Origin: CAYVTV01 sp964454295
GTDB taxonomy: Bacteria; Bacteroidota; Bacteroidia; Bacteroidales; GCA-2748055
Assembly (NCBI GenBank): GCA_964454295.1
Contig: CAYVTV010000002.1
Span: forward strand, 1-53,128
Length of the DNA stretch: 53,128 nucleotides
Reading direction: 5' to 3'
Under the pieces are notes generated by a model. That model made no database searches and was not told the origin of the DNA. It saw only the letters and a program-made list of their open reading frames with translations. This document shows, piece by piece, positions 8,138-17,348 of this stretch (positions are counted from its first letter, which is position 1; the number at the start of each line of letters is the position of its first letter). The translations under genes and the position numbers were made by a program.

Positions 8138-9574
8138 TCACTCCGTTACAGCCCGGTAAGCATTTACCCGTCCATACCCATAATAAGGAGTGACTCCTTT
8201 CCCATCAATTTTGTCGGCAGTTGTTAGCAGTTTACGGGTAACATCTATCGGGTTCATTTGTCCGCCTTTTTTGCCAATGATTAATGCAGCCACTCCGGCC
8301 ACATGAGGTGCTGCCATACTTGTTCCGGACGCCCATGCGAAGCCTCCTCCACGATAGGTACTTATAACGTAATCGAAAGCACGAGCGGGATAACCCATAA
8401 CAGGATCCGGATAGTTACAATCATAGTCACCTCCTGGGGCAGCAAGTTCAATAAGTGATCTACCATAATTTGTATAACTGGCGGGAATGTCCAAAAAAGG
8501 ATTATTATTCCATTCGAGAATCCAGCATTGAGGAGCTGTTGCAGAAACGGTAATAACTTTTTGCAGCCCTCCAGGCAATACAAACCATGAAGCACTTCCA
8601 TCTAAATTATAACTGTCATTTCCGGCAGAAGTGACAATTACAGCCCCCTTTTTAGAAGCATAATCAACGGCACGTTGCTGTGCTAAAACGTAATATGTTA
8701 CATCAACAGGAGAGATCCATTCCGAACCTTCATAAAACCCACTCCTTTTCAGTGTAGTACCCAGGCTCATGTTAATCACGTCTGCACCATGGTCGGCAGC
8801 ATATATGATCCCGGAATTAACCCAGCTAAAATCCCCCGAGCCGCTGGAAGAAAGTACTTTAGCCGCCACAATTTCAGCTTTAGGTGCTACTCCGATAACT
8901 CCCCATCCGTTATGTGCTGCAGCAATAATACCCGCTACATGTGTACCATGTCCGTAACCATCATCAAATGAGGATTCATCAGGTACAAATGAAGCAGACA
9001 AAGCAAGATTCAGGTTTGCAACCAGATCGGGGTGATCGTCATCAATTCCTGTATCAAGAACAAAAATCCTTGCATTTTCGCCTTCGTATCCGGCATTCCA
9101 TGCCTCAGGTGCATTTATGGCATCCATACCCCATTGAAGCCAGAAACCAGGTTCATAATCACCTATACTTGGAGGATTTGCTTCGATTACATATTTAGGT
9201 GGTTTAATCCATTGAGCATTAAAATCGGGAACAACACCCTGTACCTGTGCAAGCTTAGAAACTTTGGCTTTGAAATCGGGGACAACTGGTTTTACAACAA
9301 CCACACCTATCTGAGGGATCGTCCTGACAATCTGACCGTATGTGGCGAGTTGAAATTCAAATCCAGCAGGAAGTGTTTCTGACCGGGTAATGACCATGTA
9401 GTTGTTTGCTTTTGCACCTTTCAAGGCAACGGGATCAGCATAAGAATCAGAATCAGACAAAAAAGGATTCTCAGGGTCAAGATAACTCTTCTGGCATCCG
9501 GAAATAAAGACCAGAAGAAAAATTGCCAGCAAAATTCTATCGAATTTTACACTGGAGAAGAAGAGAAATTTCAT
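8138..9574 (-). CDS. Subtilisin-family (S8) serine protease lipoprotein with I9-like propeptide
   Basis: 478 aa from ATG 9574. A longer frame from 9631 adds 19 residues before the signal peptide, but the shorter start puts MKFLFFSSVKFDRILL... at the N-terminus with lipobox LVFISGC. Residues ~60-120 look like an inhibitor-I9 prodomain (YMVITRSETLPAGF; VQGVVPD). The catalytic triad is intact: Asp174 in VLDTGIDDDHP, His212 in GYGHGTHVAG and Ser419 in ASGTSMAAPHVAG. It is a secreted or surface-anchored endopeptidase. The gene stands alone, facing away from the CAZyme operon's end. Confidence 0.92.
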   Translation of the reverse strand: MKFLFFSSVKFDRILLAIFLLVFISGCQKSYLDPENPFLSDSDSYADPVALKGAKANNYMVITRSETLPAGFEFQLATYGQIVRTIPQIGVVVVKPVVPDFKAKVSKLAQVQGVVPDFNAQWIKPPKYVIEANPPSIGDYEPGFWLQWGMDAINAPEAWNAGYEGENARIFVLDTGIDDDHPDLVANLNLALSASFVPDESSFDDGYGHGTHVAGIIAAAHNGWGVIGVAPKAEIVAAKVLSSSGSGDFSWVNSGIIYAADHGADVINMSLGTTLKRSGFYEGSEWISPVDVTYYVLAQQRAVDYASKKGAVIVTSAGNDSYNLDGSASWFVLPGGLQKVITVSATAPQCWILEWNNNPFLDIPASYTNYGRSLIELAAPGGDYDCNYPDPVMGYPARAFDYVISTYRGGGFAWASGTSMAAPHVAGVAALIIGKKGGQMNPIDVTRKLLTTADKIDGKGVTPYYGYGRVNAYRAVTE

Positions 9575-9964
9575 CACTGGTTTGTGTTTCAGGTAAATGG
9601 GATGGTTTATTTTAACATATATAAATTTCAATCAAATTCTAAATGAGGCCAAATCTTTTTGACGAATACAGGATAAATAAAATAATTGAATAAATTAACA
9701 TAATAAGGCATGAGTGAGGTAGCAACGCCCCTGCCCATCATAATGTCTTAACGCCCAAAATAGCTGGACAAAATTTGAAGAATAAATTAAGTCTGATTGA
9801 TTTCGGAAACGCTGACCTGAAATTCTCAAAATATCCTTGAAAGTAATTTCATTTTTTATTCAAAGCTTTTGTCTATATTCTTGTCCTACTGATAATTGCA
9901 TAAGCTGCATGAGCTATTAATAAAAGGAATATAACTCTGAATACTTTTTGCCCCATTTTTTCAG
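9575..9964. other. Intergenic region, AT-rich, no gene
   Basis: The gap runs from the subtilase start to the last gene of the fucoside operon. I see no coding frame, repeat-family copy or strong hairpin. It presumably holds the subtilase promoter and the operon's terminator, but neither can be pinned down. Confidence 0.5.
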
Positions 9965-11185
9965 TTAGTTAAAAATGAATTTTGCCTGCACCGGATAATG
10001 GTCCGATAAAAACCAGTTTTCCACTCCATTATTTACTTTTGCGTCAATACATTTTTCTATCATTGAGGGTGACACCAGAATATAGTCAATACGTTCAAGC
10101 CTCGCAACCAGTTGTTCGGTGGTTTCATTATTAAAAGTTCCCAAAACCCTGCCCGGGAAACTTCCCCGTTCGTTTATGCCGGTGGTATAATTTCTTGCAA
10201 CATCATATAATGGGAAAGCCAAAAAAGAAGCCATTACCGAAAAATCCAAATCATTCATGAAAACATTTCCGTTAATTCCTTTGTCGGAATTATTTTCGCG
10301 AAGTCGTTTCAATAAATAGCCATCTGAATCATACAAATGGGCATCGAAGGGAGAGTGGGCATTGAAATCGCCCAAAACAATGTACCTGGAATTTTCATTC
10401 TTTATTTTTTCCAGCTTTCGAAGAAGAATTTCAGCCTCTTCCATGCGACTTTTTATACTGCCAGGGTGAAGGTGAACCACCAAAAAATCAATTCCGGCGG
10501 TTTGGCAATGTAAGGCTCCGTGATGTAATCTGTTTTGTATTTTTTCTTTCAGATGGATTGGAAATTCGGAGGTCAGCCCAACTGAATAACCAGTGGTTTT
10601 CAAAATGACAGAATAGTTGTGTCCCCAGGATTCAGCATCTTCCTGCAACTTTTGAGGAGTATAAGCACAAAGTTCCTGAAGGGCAGCCACAGAAGGTTTA
10701 TGTTTTTTCATCCATTGCTGAAGTTTTTTACGTCTGACTGTATCTTTTCCCCAATCAAAGCCATTCCAAATGTTGTAAGTTATTACTTTCAGAGTATCAT
10801 TTCCCGGATCTTTCCGGTCGCGGGCCAATCCGGTAGCTCCTTTGGTATATTTTAAAATCACCGGATTATTATCTGCCTTTTTGAGTTCACGTCCAAAACT
10901 TACTTCCGGTCCGAAAAGGCCTTTGGTAAACCTGCCTGCCTGAGGTTGCATCCTGATCCATTTACCACCGGAACTTTCGTGGTCTACAAAAGTCCGGTTT
11001 AAACGAATTGATTCGTCGAGTTCTTTTCCTTCTTCCTGAAAATAAGCGGCATCGCCCATCCATCCCTGTGCCTTTGACTGACCGGCCCAGATAAAAAGAT
11101 CCAGTTTTTCCTGTGAACTTAAAGTAAAAGGAAGAAATAAAACTAAAAACAGGGTTTTGTAAAATAAAGTAGCAGGCTGTTGCAT
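9965..11185 (-). CDS. Chimeric protein: truncated SASA esterase + endonuclease/exonuclease/phosphatase domain
   Basis: 406 aa. A signal peptide (ends ~SSQ, residue 25) is followed by ~100 residues matching the first half of SASA/SGNH esterases (LDLFIWAGQSKAQGWMG, Ser37; FGPEVSFGRELKK), collinear with the complete SASA gene at 15000. It breaks off at ~130, before the catalytic Asp/His block, and the GQSN motif reads GQSK. From ~135 to the end it is an EEP (Mg-dependent phosphoesterase) fold: LKVITYNIWNGFDWG, AALQELC, VVHLHPGS, VLGDFNAHSPFD, DYILVS, SDHYPV. So the EEP half looks active and the esterase half dead. It is the last gene of the six-gene operon, 13 bp after GH95. Confidence 0.85.
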   Translation of the reverse strand: MQQPATLFYKTLFLVLFLPFTLSSQEKLDLFIWAGQSKAQGWMGDAAYFQEEGKELDESIRLNRTFVDHESSGGKWIRMQPQAGRFTKGLFGPEVSFGRELKKADNNPVILKYTKGATGLARDRKDPGNDTLKVITYNIWNGFDWGKDTVRRKKLQQWMKKHKPSVAALQELCAYTPQKLQEDAESWGHNYSVILKTTGYSVGLTSEFPIHLKEKIQNRLHHGALHCQTAGIDFLVVHLHPGSIKSRMEEAEILLRKLEKIKNENSRYIVLGDFNAHSPFDAHLYDSDGYLLKRLRENNSDKGINGNVFMNDLDFSVMASFLAFPLYDVARNYTTGINERGSFPGRVLGTFNNETTEQLVARLERIDYILVSPSMIEKCIDAKVNNGVENWFLSDHYPVQAKFIFN

Positions 11186-11198
11186 TATAACTCGTTTT

Positions 11199-13484
11199 TT
11201 AACGTGTGAAAACTGCTTTTTCTCCTTCCGCCAAAATTAATTTAATAAACTGACCATCCTTTTCATACTCCATATCAGACGAAAATTCTGCAGTGCCAAA
11301 AGGATTTTCAAGGACGACTTCTCCTCCTTTTTCAGAGGTCATCTCAACTTTGTTTACCTGGCCGTTCTCCATTGAGGCAGAAACCAGGAATGCACCTTGT
11401 GAGCGCAAAGTAGAAAATGAAACATCCTGCCAGTCAGCGGGAATTGCCGGAAATACTTTTACCACGCCGGTATGGCTTTGTATCAGCATTTCCTGGACGG
11501 CCGAAGCAAAAGCAAAGTTTCCTTCCAGTGTAAATGGCCGGTAAGTCATTTTGGAGTAGCCTGCTTTGCACTGATCGCCATTTACATGAAACGAATTTTT
11601 AAGGCAAAAACAACGGGTAAAAATCCGCAATGCCTCGGCTGCTTTTTGGCCTTCAAAAGCACGGGCATACAAATTGGCCTGCCAACTGTAGGAGTAACCT
11701 GTCCAAAAATCGGGACCAACTTCCTCCAGATTATCCAGGGTATTTTGAATGATTTCTTTGTTTTCTGCTCCTTTGGAAAAATCCACGAGACCAAGGGGAT
11801 GAAATCCCATCAGGTGTGAAAAATGCCGGTGCGACTGTTCGTAAGGAAGGGTTGGGGATAACATCAGCCCCGATTCCGGATCGACCGCCAATTGTGGCCA
11901 TTCTTCCAATATTTGTTCCCACTTTTGTGCTTCGTCATTCAGGTTTAGGTCACACGCCATTTCTGCTGCTTTTTCGTAGGTCCAGCGAATGAGCGCCAGA
12001 TCGAAGTTGGTAGTTTCGTCAAACCAGGCTCTTCTTGAGTTGTCAAAAATTTCAGGACTCGAGCTGGCAGGTAGTTTGCGCATTCCTTTTTCGTCCTTAA
12101 CTGAAATTTCATCAAGGAAAACAGCTACATCCCGAAGCCAGGGATAGGCCTTTTCCCTCAGAAATTCTGCATCTTGTAAATATATCCAGTGGAGATAGAA
12201 ATGGTGAGCCAGCCACGAAGCCACCGTGGGTCCAAAAGAATATTGTATCCACCCGCCCATGGGTTGGCCGGTAAGTGTGGTGACACCCGGAACATTCACT
12301 CCCGCCGTTCCAAAGTATGTTCTGGTATATTCTTCAAATGTTTCTTTGTATTTCCACATCCAGTTCAAGAAACCCTCTTCAAGGTCGAGGTTGTTGCCTG
12401 TGTATGCGGGCCAGTAGCTTAACTGCGTGTTTAAGTTGTGATGAAAATCACCTTTCCATGGAGGGAGTCTGCCGTTATCGGCTGTCCACACTGCCTGCAG
12501 CGAAATGGGTGGAGCGTCGGCCCTGGCTACCGATCCAAACTTATACATTTCGAGGTAGTATTGTTTTTCAAGAATGGAGTCGGGAAGCGAAACTGAAGAT
12601 TTTTGCCAGTAGTTTTTCCACCATGTTTGATGGGTGCTCAGCGAACTGTCAAATTTGTTTTTGCCGATTTGCTGTGTCGTCAGTTCTTCTGCCTTAAGCT
12701 GGCCTTCCTGCTCCGAGAAAGTTGACGAAATACTCCAAATCCCGGTCATCGTATTTACTGTGGTGTTCCAGTTAACAGACACTTCGTATTCAAAACTGCC
12801 CCATCCCTTCTGCCGGTAAACCTGCCGGTTATTTTCTGAAGTTACGCCACCTTGCTCATATCCCAGCCGCTGAAGGTCCTGACCGGCAACCGGGTTGTCT
12901 TCTCCGCTGTCAACAAGTTTTTGATATTGGGGTGGGATTATTGCAGGCGAAAAACCATCCGGCACATTTTTAAACCTGAACCAACCATAAGGTTCAGAGG
13001 CATGTACAAAGGTTTCGAGGGTAACACCATTTTCCCATTCCACCCTACATACGGCTTCTGATAAATCGAGTATCACTGATTTCACCGGCCCCAGGAGATT
13101 GGCGTCAAACTCCAGGGCTGCCCCGGGTATTTTTGAAGGGGCCGGCATATTGTCGTATGGAGCGTCAAACAACCCCTGCACAAGTTCGTAGGTATTGTTC
13201 CTAACCTGTTCCTGCACCCACTCAAAACTGAACTCAGGTTTAGACAAGTTATCAACAGGCCTGAGGTCCCACAGATCGACACGGTCGAGCGAAATACGAA
13301 GGTGATCGCCACTTTGCCATATCAAGGCACCCAGCAAGCCATTACCCAGGGGAATGGCCTCATCCCAGGTGTTTGCAAGTTCGGCAAATTCAAGGTTGTA
13401 CTTTTCGACAGGGCCCGAAACAGGCTCTTTTGAACAGGAAAGAAGTGCCAGGATAGCAATTGTGACAACTATTTTATTAATCAT
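11199..13484 (-). CDS. GH95 family glycosidase (alpha-L-fucosidase/galactosidase type), lipoprotein
   Basis: 761 aa, the usual GH95 length. The lipoprotein signal is ILALLSC. The N-terminal beta domain has the family signature GNGLLGALIWQ and ISLDRVDLWDLRP. The (alpha/alpha)6 barrel has HHNLNTQLSYWPAYTG, holding the Asn pair that polarises the catalytic water, and SSSPEIFDN, with the general acid Glu. The usual IDGNFGG loop with the base Asp reads TLEGNFAF, so Glu654 replaces Asp. That change may alter the mechanism or substrate (L-galactose or modified fucose). It is exported to the periplasm or surface. It is fifth in the operon read from 18374. Confidence 0.88.
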   Translation of the reverse strand: MINKIVVTIAILALLSCSKEPVSGPVEKYNLEFAELANTWDEAIPLGNGLLGALIWQSGDHLRISLDRVDLWDLRPVDNLSKPEFSFEWVQEQVRNNTYELVQGLFDAPYDNMPAPSKIPGAALEFDANLLGPVKSVILDLSEAVCRVEWENGVTLETFVHASEPYGWFRFKNVPDGFSPAIIPPQYQKLVDSGEDNPVAGQDLQRLGYEQGGVTSENNRQVYRQKGWGSFEYEVSVNWNTTVNTMTGIWSISSTFSEQEGQLKAEELTTQQIGKNKFDSSLSTHQTWWKNYWQKSSVSLPDSILEKQYYLEMYKFGSVARADAPPISLQAVWTADNGRLPPWKGDFHHNLNTQLSYWPAYTGNNLDLEEGFLNWMWKYKETFEEYTRTYFGTAGVNVPGVTTLTGQPMGGWIQYSFGPTVASWLAHHFYLHWIYLQDAEFLREKAYPWLRDVAVFLDEISVKDEKGMRKLPASSSPEIFDNSRRAWFDETTNFDLALIRWTYEKAAEMACDLNLNDEAQKWEQILEEWPQLAVDPESGLMLSPTLPYEQSHRHFSHLMGFHPLGLVDFSKGAENKEIIQNTLDNLEEVGPDFWTGYSYSWQANLYARAFEGQKAAEALRIFTRCFCLKNSFHVNGDQCKAGYSKMTYRPFTLEGNFAFASAVQEMLIQSHTGVVKVFPAIPADWQDVSFSTLRSQGAFLVSASMENGQVNKVEMTSEKGGEVVLENPFGTAEFSSDMEYEKDGQFIKLILAEGEKAVFTR

Positions 13485-13539
13485 TTATCTGTTTTATTCG
13501 TTTAAGATCTCTTATTTCTTGTTTTGATGCTGGCGTTGA

Positions 13540-15003
13540 TTATTCCTGCTCAATATACGCCGGATTGGGGAAAGGCATCTGGGCGCCAACATCCTTCCTC
13601 CATTGGTGCAACAATTGTTTTAATTCGTGAGCTTTTTCAGGCTGGGTTTTAGACAAATCTGTTTTTTCTTCGATGTCGTTTTTCAAATTATATAATTCAA
13701 TATGATTATCCTCAAAAAACTCGATAAGTTTATAATCTCCTGATCTTACGGCTCCTGAGGGTCGTCCTCCAAGGCCTCCGCTGTAGTGAGGATAATGCCA
13801 GAACAAAGGTCGTTCATCCATTTCCCGGCCCTCCAGCAGGGGTTTCAGACTGATGCCATCCTTATGCTGTTGCGGTTTGAGCTGTATTCCGGCTACATCC
13901 AGCAAAGTAGGGTACAAATCTGTTCCGGTTGCCGGAAAGTCAGTGATTGTCCCATTTTCAATTTTCCCCGGCCAGCGAATTATCAATGGTTCCCTGATAC
14001 CTCCTTCATAAAGATAACCTTTACCGGCCCTTAGAGGCAGGTTAGTGGTGGGGATATTGTCTGTCCGGTTACTGATTGACATCCCCCCGTTATCAGAGGT
14101 GAACACCACAATGGTATTTTCCGACAGGTTTTCCTGTTCCAGGAACTGGAGCAGGCGGCCCACATTTTCATCCATACTTTCCACCATAGCTGCGTAATGG
14201 GGCATATTTTGCCATTGCTTATGGTAGGTATCGCCTTTTTTTATAAACTCTTTCCCGGAATAATTCATTTCAGAAAGTTTATCACGGTATTTTTCCACTT
14301 TTTCAGGTTTTCCCTGCATAGGAAGATGCACCGTGTAAAATGATAAAAAAGAAAAGAAATGATTGTCTTTATTTTTTCTGATGAAGTCGATGGTTTCATC
14401 CGTAAGCCGGTCAGTAAGGTATTCCCCTTCTTCACCATCTTCAAGCTGCGGGTTGTTATAGGGAGCAAAATAGCCTCCGGAAGGATGGCCCGTTTTGTTT
14501 CCCCCTTTGTTTATATCAAAACCCTGGTGATGCGGATAGTATTTTTCTTCCTCACCAATATGCCATTTGCCTGCAAAAAAAGTACTATAGCCGGCATCTT
14601 TGAAAGCTTCTGCTATGGTATATTCTTCCAAATCAAGCTGAAGTTTGAATGGATCAGAAGCCAGTTTTTGATTTTTATGCGGGCCGTAATGCCTGTTTCC
14701 CGGAATATAGTCAGTAAGATTCAGACGGGCAGGATATTTACCGGTCATTATGGCCGCCCGTGTAGGCGAACATACCGGACTTGGAGCGTAAGCATCGGTA
14801 AAAACCAAACCTGAGGAAGCCAGCTTATCAATGTTGGGGGTTTCATAGAATTTGCTACCGGTATATCCCAAATCGGCCCATCCCAAATCATCAACTAAAA
14901 TAAACAGGATGTTGGGTTTATCATTTTTTGATTTTCCCTCATATAAACATCCGTAGCAAATAATCAAAAAGACAGCGACAGTGATAAGGAATTTTATTCT
15001 CAT
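13540..15003 (-). CDS. Type I sulfatase (S1), Cys-type
   Basis: 487 aa. The lipoprotein-like N-terminus is LIICYGC. Alkaline-phosphatase-superfamily sulfatase: metal motif FILVDDLGWADLGYTG, then the modification motif Cys78-S-P-T-R followed by AAIMTGK, the GKWHIG motif and the FTSDNGG metal motif. Cys78 must be oxidised to formylglycine by a maturase; none is seen in this window (the SUMF1-like domain at 1-610 belongs to a TIR receptor). It overlaps the SASA esterase start by 4 bp (ATGA), so the two are translationally coupled. It presumably removes sulfate from the fucosylated glycan. Confidence 0.93.
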   Translation of the reverse strand: MRIKFLITVAVFLIICYGCLYEGKSKNDKPNILFILVDDLGWADLGYTGSKFYETPNIDKLASSGLVFTDAYAPSPVCSPTRAAIMTGKYPARLNLTDYIPGNRHYGPHKNQKLASDPFKLQLDLEEYTIAEAFKDAGYSTFFAGKWHIGEEEKYYPHHQGFDINKGGNKTGHPSGGYFAPYNNPQLEDGEEGEYLTDRLTDETIDFIRKNKDNHFFSFLSFYTVHLPMQGKPEKVEKYRDKLSEMNYSGKEFIKKGDTYHKQWQNMPHYAAMVESMDENVGRLLQFLEQENLSENTIVVFTSDNGGMSISNRTDNIPTTNLPLRAGKGYLYEGGIREPLIIRWPGKIENGTITDFPATGTDLYPTLLDVAGIQLKPQQHKDGISLKPLLEGREMDERPLFWHYPHYSGGLGGRPSGAVRSGDYKLIEFFEDNHIELYNLKNDIEEKTDLSKTQPEKAHELKQLLHQWRKDVGAQMPFPNPAYIEQE

Positions 15004-15875
15004 TTTAATTCCTCCTTTATTTTGTTGGCAAAACGTTCTCCCAACTCCAGAATTCCAAACGTATTAAAGTGAATTTTGTCATCCGGGTAAGGAGAATCAG
15101 GTTCATCGCCACGCAGCGGCAAATCGTCTGTTTCAATTACAAAAGCTTTTTCTGATGCCAATTTATGACCAGAATCTTGGTCCACATATTTTTGTGCTTC
15201 ACGAACTTCTTCCCTGCCGGTAAACCGTACCAGCGGCACCGGAATTACGTATCCATAAATAAACAACATTTTAGGTGCATTCAACTGTTTGCGTATTCTT
15301 TTTATAAAATGATGAAGATTTTTGCCATAATTTCTGTTATTTTCCACTCCTGCAATGTCGCGGGCATCGGCTTCGCCCTGCTGCCAAACCATTGCATTAA
15401 TCTTCGGTTTATATCCTTTAGCTTCCAGTTCACTGAGGCCGGCTTCAACGGTGTGAATAAACTTTTTAAACTCAGGCCCAAAGTTTGCCGTATCATTTTT
15501 ATTCTTTCCGGGAGCCCATTGTTCATATAAGTTTGAACCAGACAAAGCATGTTTTATTAATGCAATTTCTCTGTCGGGGTAAAGCTTCTTCAGCGTTGTC
15601 CCCATACTCAATTCCACTCCAAACTTGTCGGGAGTTTCTGATGCCTGACACAGAGGTCCCCATTCCATGTCCGTTCCACCACCTCCTAAGTATTGAGAAT
15701 AAAAAAAATGTACTGATTTATCTGTTTCTAAATCAGATGGAATATTTTTCATGTACCCCTGACCGGTTGCGTTCGACTGACCACCGATTAAATATACATC
15801 GATTGCTTTCTTATTCTGTGAAAAAGAAATCATAACCGAAAAAATCAGCAAAAACATCAATAAATTTCGTTTCAT
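15000..15875 (-). CDS. SASA-family carbohydrate esterase
   Basis: 291 aa with a signal peptide (ends ~SFSQ, residue 20). SGNH/SASA fold: block I is YLIGGQSNATGQG with nucleophile Ser34; MVWQQGEADAR is the oxyanion-hole block; DKIHFNTFG carries the Asp266/His269 pair. Length and motifs fit sialate or xylan O-acetylesterase-type enzymes that strip acetyl groups from exported glycans. It overlaps the sulfatase by 4 bp and follows the GH29 gene by 9 bp. Its first half is the template-like counterpart of the truncated domain at 9965. Confidence 0.9.
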   Translation of the reverse strand: MKRNLLMFLLIFSVMISFSQNKKAIDVYLIGGQSNATGQGYMKNIPSDLETDKSVHFFYSQYLGGGGTDMEWGPLCQASETPDKFGVELSMGTTLKKLYPDREIALIKHALSGSNLYEQWAPGKNKNDTANFGPEFKKFIHTVEAGLSELEAKGYKPKINAMVWQQGEADARDIAGVENNRNYGKNLHHFIKRIRKQLNAPKMLFIYGYVIPVPLVRFTGREEVREAQKYVDQDSGHKLASEKAFVIETDDLPLRGDEPDSPYPDDKIHFNTFGILELGERFANKIKEELK

Positions 15876-15884
15876 ATTTATGCT

Positions 15885-17285
15885 TTAATTCACGTTAAAA
15901 ACATCAAAATTTTTAATGTGTACTTCCCCTTTTGATTCCAAAATTTGCAGTCTCACAGCATCTACTTCCATAGCCTCAAAACGGTGAATAAATTTATGGC
16001 CAATACAGGAACCTTCAAAAATAGTTTGCCAGCCATCTTTTGCTTTTCCCTCAAGCACAAATTCCCTTACGCGTTCGCCTTTGACAATATCTTCCTGAAC
16101 TACCACGTGATTAATCCGCTGATTTTCAGACAGAAATATTTCAATTTCATTCCCGTTTCCTGATGACGAGCCAACCGGATTCGAAAACCTTCTTCGTATT
16201 TCAGCGCCCCACTCTTTCAGCCGCTTTACATCGGGTTCGGGCATCAGTCCGTCAGGATCGGGTGTCAGTCCGAGGATGAGTGATGTATTATGCCCTACCG
16301 ATTTACAGTACATGTTCATCAGGTTTTCCAACGGAAAAATATGTTCTTCATCGCCAGGTTCCCAGAACCACTCGTGGCGGCCGTTGTATCCGCGAAGGGG
16401 GGCATCGCTCATGGCCGGCATATAATAGTCACCATCTGGGTCGCCTTCTTTTAATAACTGAAAATTATTTGCAAGAACTACTTCCTGGTTGGTCGAATGT
16501 GAATAGGGATACGGGTAAGTTCCCCAGCTTGGATACGGGACAGAGCCACTTTCACTGCCGCCCCAGCGAATATCGGCACGTTGTGAGTTGTGGTAAAAAA
16601 TGCAGTTGGACTGGTGCTTTTCGAAGACACTCAATACATCCGGGCCGGCCAGTTCCGGTCCGTGGGCGCCCCCATCGAACCATACAATGGCCAAATCGCC
16701 GTAACGCGACATGAGCTCTTCCACCATCCCCTCGCACATTCGGTTGTAATATTGCTGACGGTTTTCTGCAAATTGATTGTCGCCATTCACCATAAAATCA
16801 AAAATACCGAGAAAAGAATTCCAGCGAATACCAATATAGATTCCTGGTAGAACTCCATATTTACGACATGATTCCACAAAATCTTTTACAATGTCACCTT
16901 TTCCGTCGCGCCACTTTACCGCTTTCAGGCTATAAGGATTTACATCGCTCTGGTAAAGGGCAAAACCTGTTTCGTGAGTAGCAGTAAGTATGGCAATTTT
17001 AAACCCGGCATCTTTTGCCGCTTTTATCCATTGGTCGGTATCCAGGTTTTTTGGATTGAAAATATTGTAATCGGCAATGGGCGTAATCCTGTTCTTCTGC
17101 TGGTTGTATTTTTCCCCGTCAAAAACATGCAGGTCGTAACTAAAAACGGCCACCAGTTCGGCATTTTGCCAGGTTAACTGGGCTTGTGTTGGGATGGGGA
17201 CATTTAGTTTATTCTGAGTTTTGGCATATCCAAGAATACCAAATAGTAATAAAAACGTCAGCTGCAACTTTTTCCTCATTTTCAT
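15885..17285 (-). CDS. GH29 alpha-L-fucosidase
   Basis: 466 aa with a cleavable signal (GILGYAKTQ). TIM-barrel GH29 signatures: AILTATHETGFALY (a variant of the family's KHHDGF), GVLPGIYIGIRWN, LAIVWFDGGAHGP with nucleophile Asp204, and GLTPDPDGLMPEPDV. Residues ~380-466 are a beta-sandwich like an F5/8-type or CBM32-type domain (FVLEGKAKDGWQTIF). It is an exo-fucosidase acting in the periplasm or outside. It is the second gene of the operon; a fragment of a second GH29 lies upstream at 18383-18610. Confidence 0.92.
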   Translation of the reverse strand: MKMRKKLQLTFLLLFGILGYAKTQNKLNVPIPTQAQLTWQNAELVAVFSYDLHVFDGEKYNQQKNRITPIADYNIFNPKNLDTDQWIKAAKDAGFKIAILTATHETGFALYQSDVNPYSLKAVKWRDGKGDIVKDFVESCRKYGVLPGIYIGIRWNSFLGIFDFMVNGDNQFAENRQQYYNRMCEGMVEELMSRYGDLAIVWFDGGAHGPELAGPDVLSVFEKHQSNCIFYHNSQRADIRWGGSESGSVPYPSWGTYPYPYSHSTNQEVVLANNFQLLKEGDPDGDYYMPAMSDAPLRGYNGRHEWFWEPGDEEHIFPLENLMNMYCKSVGHNTSLILGLTPDPDGLMPEPDVKRLKEWGAEIRRRFSNPVGSSSGNGNEIEIFLSENQRINHVVVQEDIVKGERVREFVLEGKAKDGWQTIFEGSCIGHKFIHRFEAMEVDAVRLQILESKGEVHIKNFDVFNVN

Positions 17286-17348
17286 ATCATTTATTAAATG
17301 ATTGCTGGCTTACTTCTTCCTTGCTCGCAGTGCTGGGGTATTTAGATT

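Noticed and set aside
13540..15003. The SUMF1-like domain at 1-610 as maturase of the sulfatases
   Set aside because: It is fused to a TIR-TM-PEGA protein, and the Ser-type enzyme at 48661 could not be matured by an FGE-type enzyme anyway.
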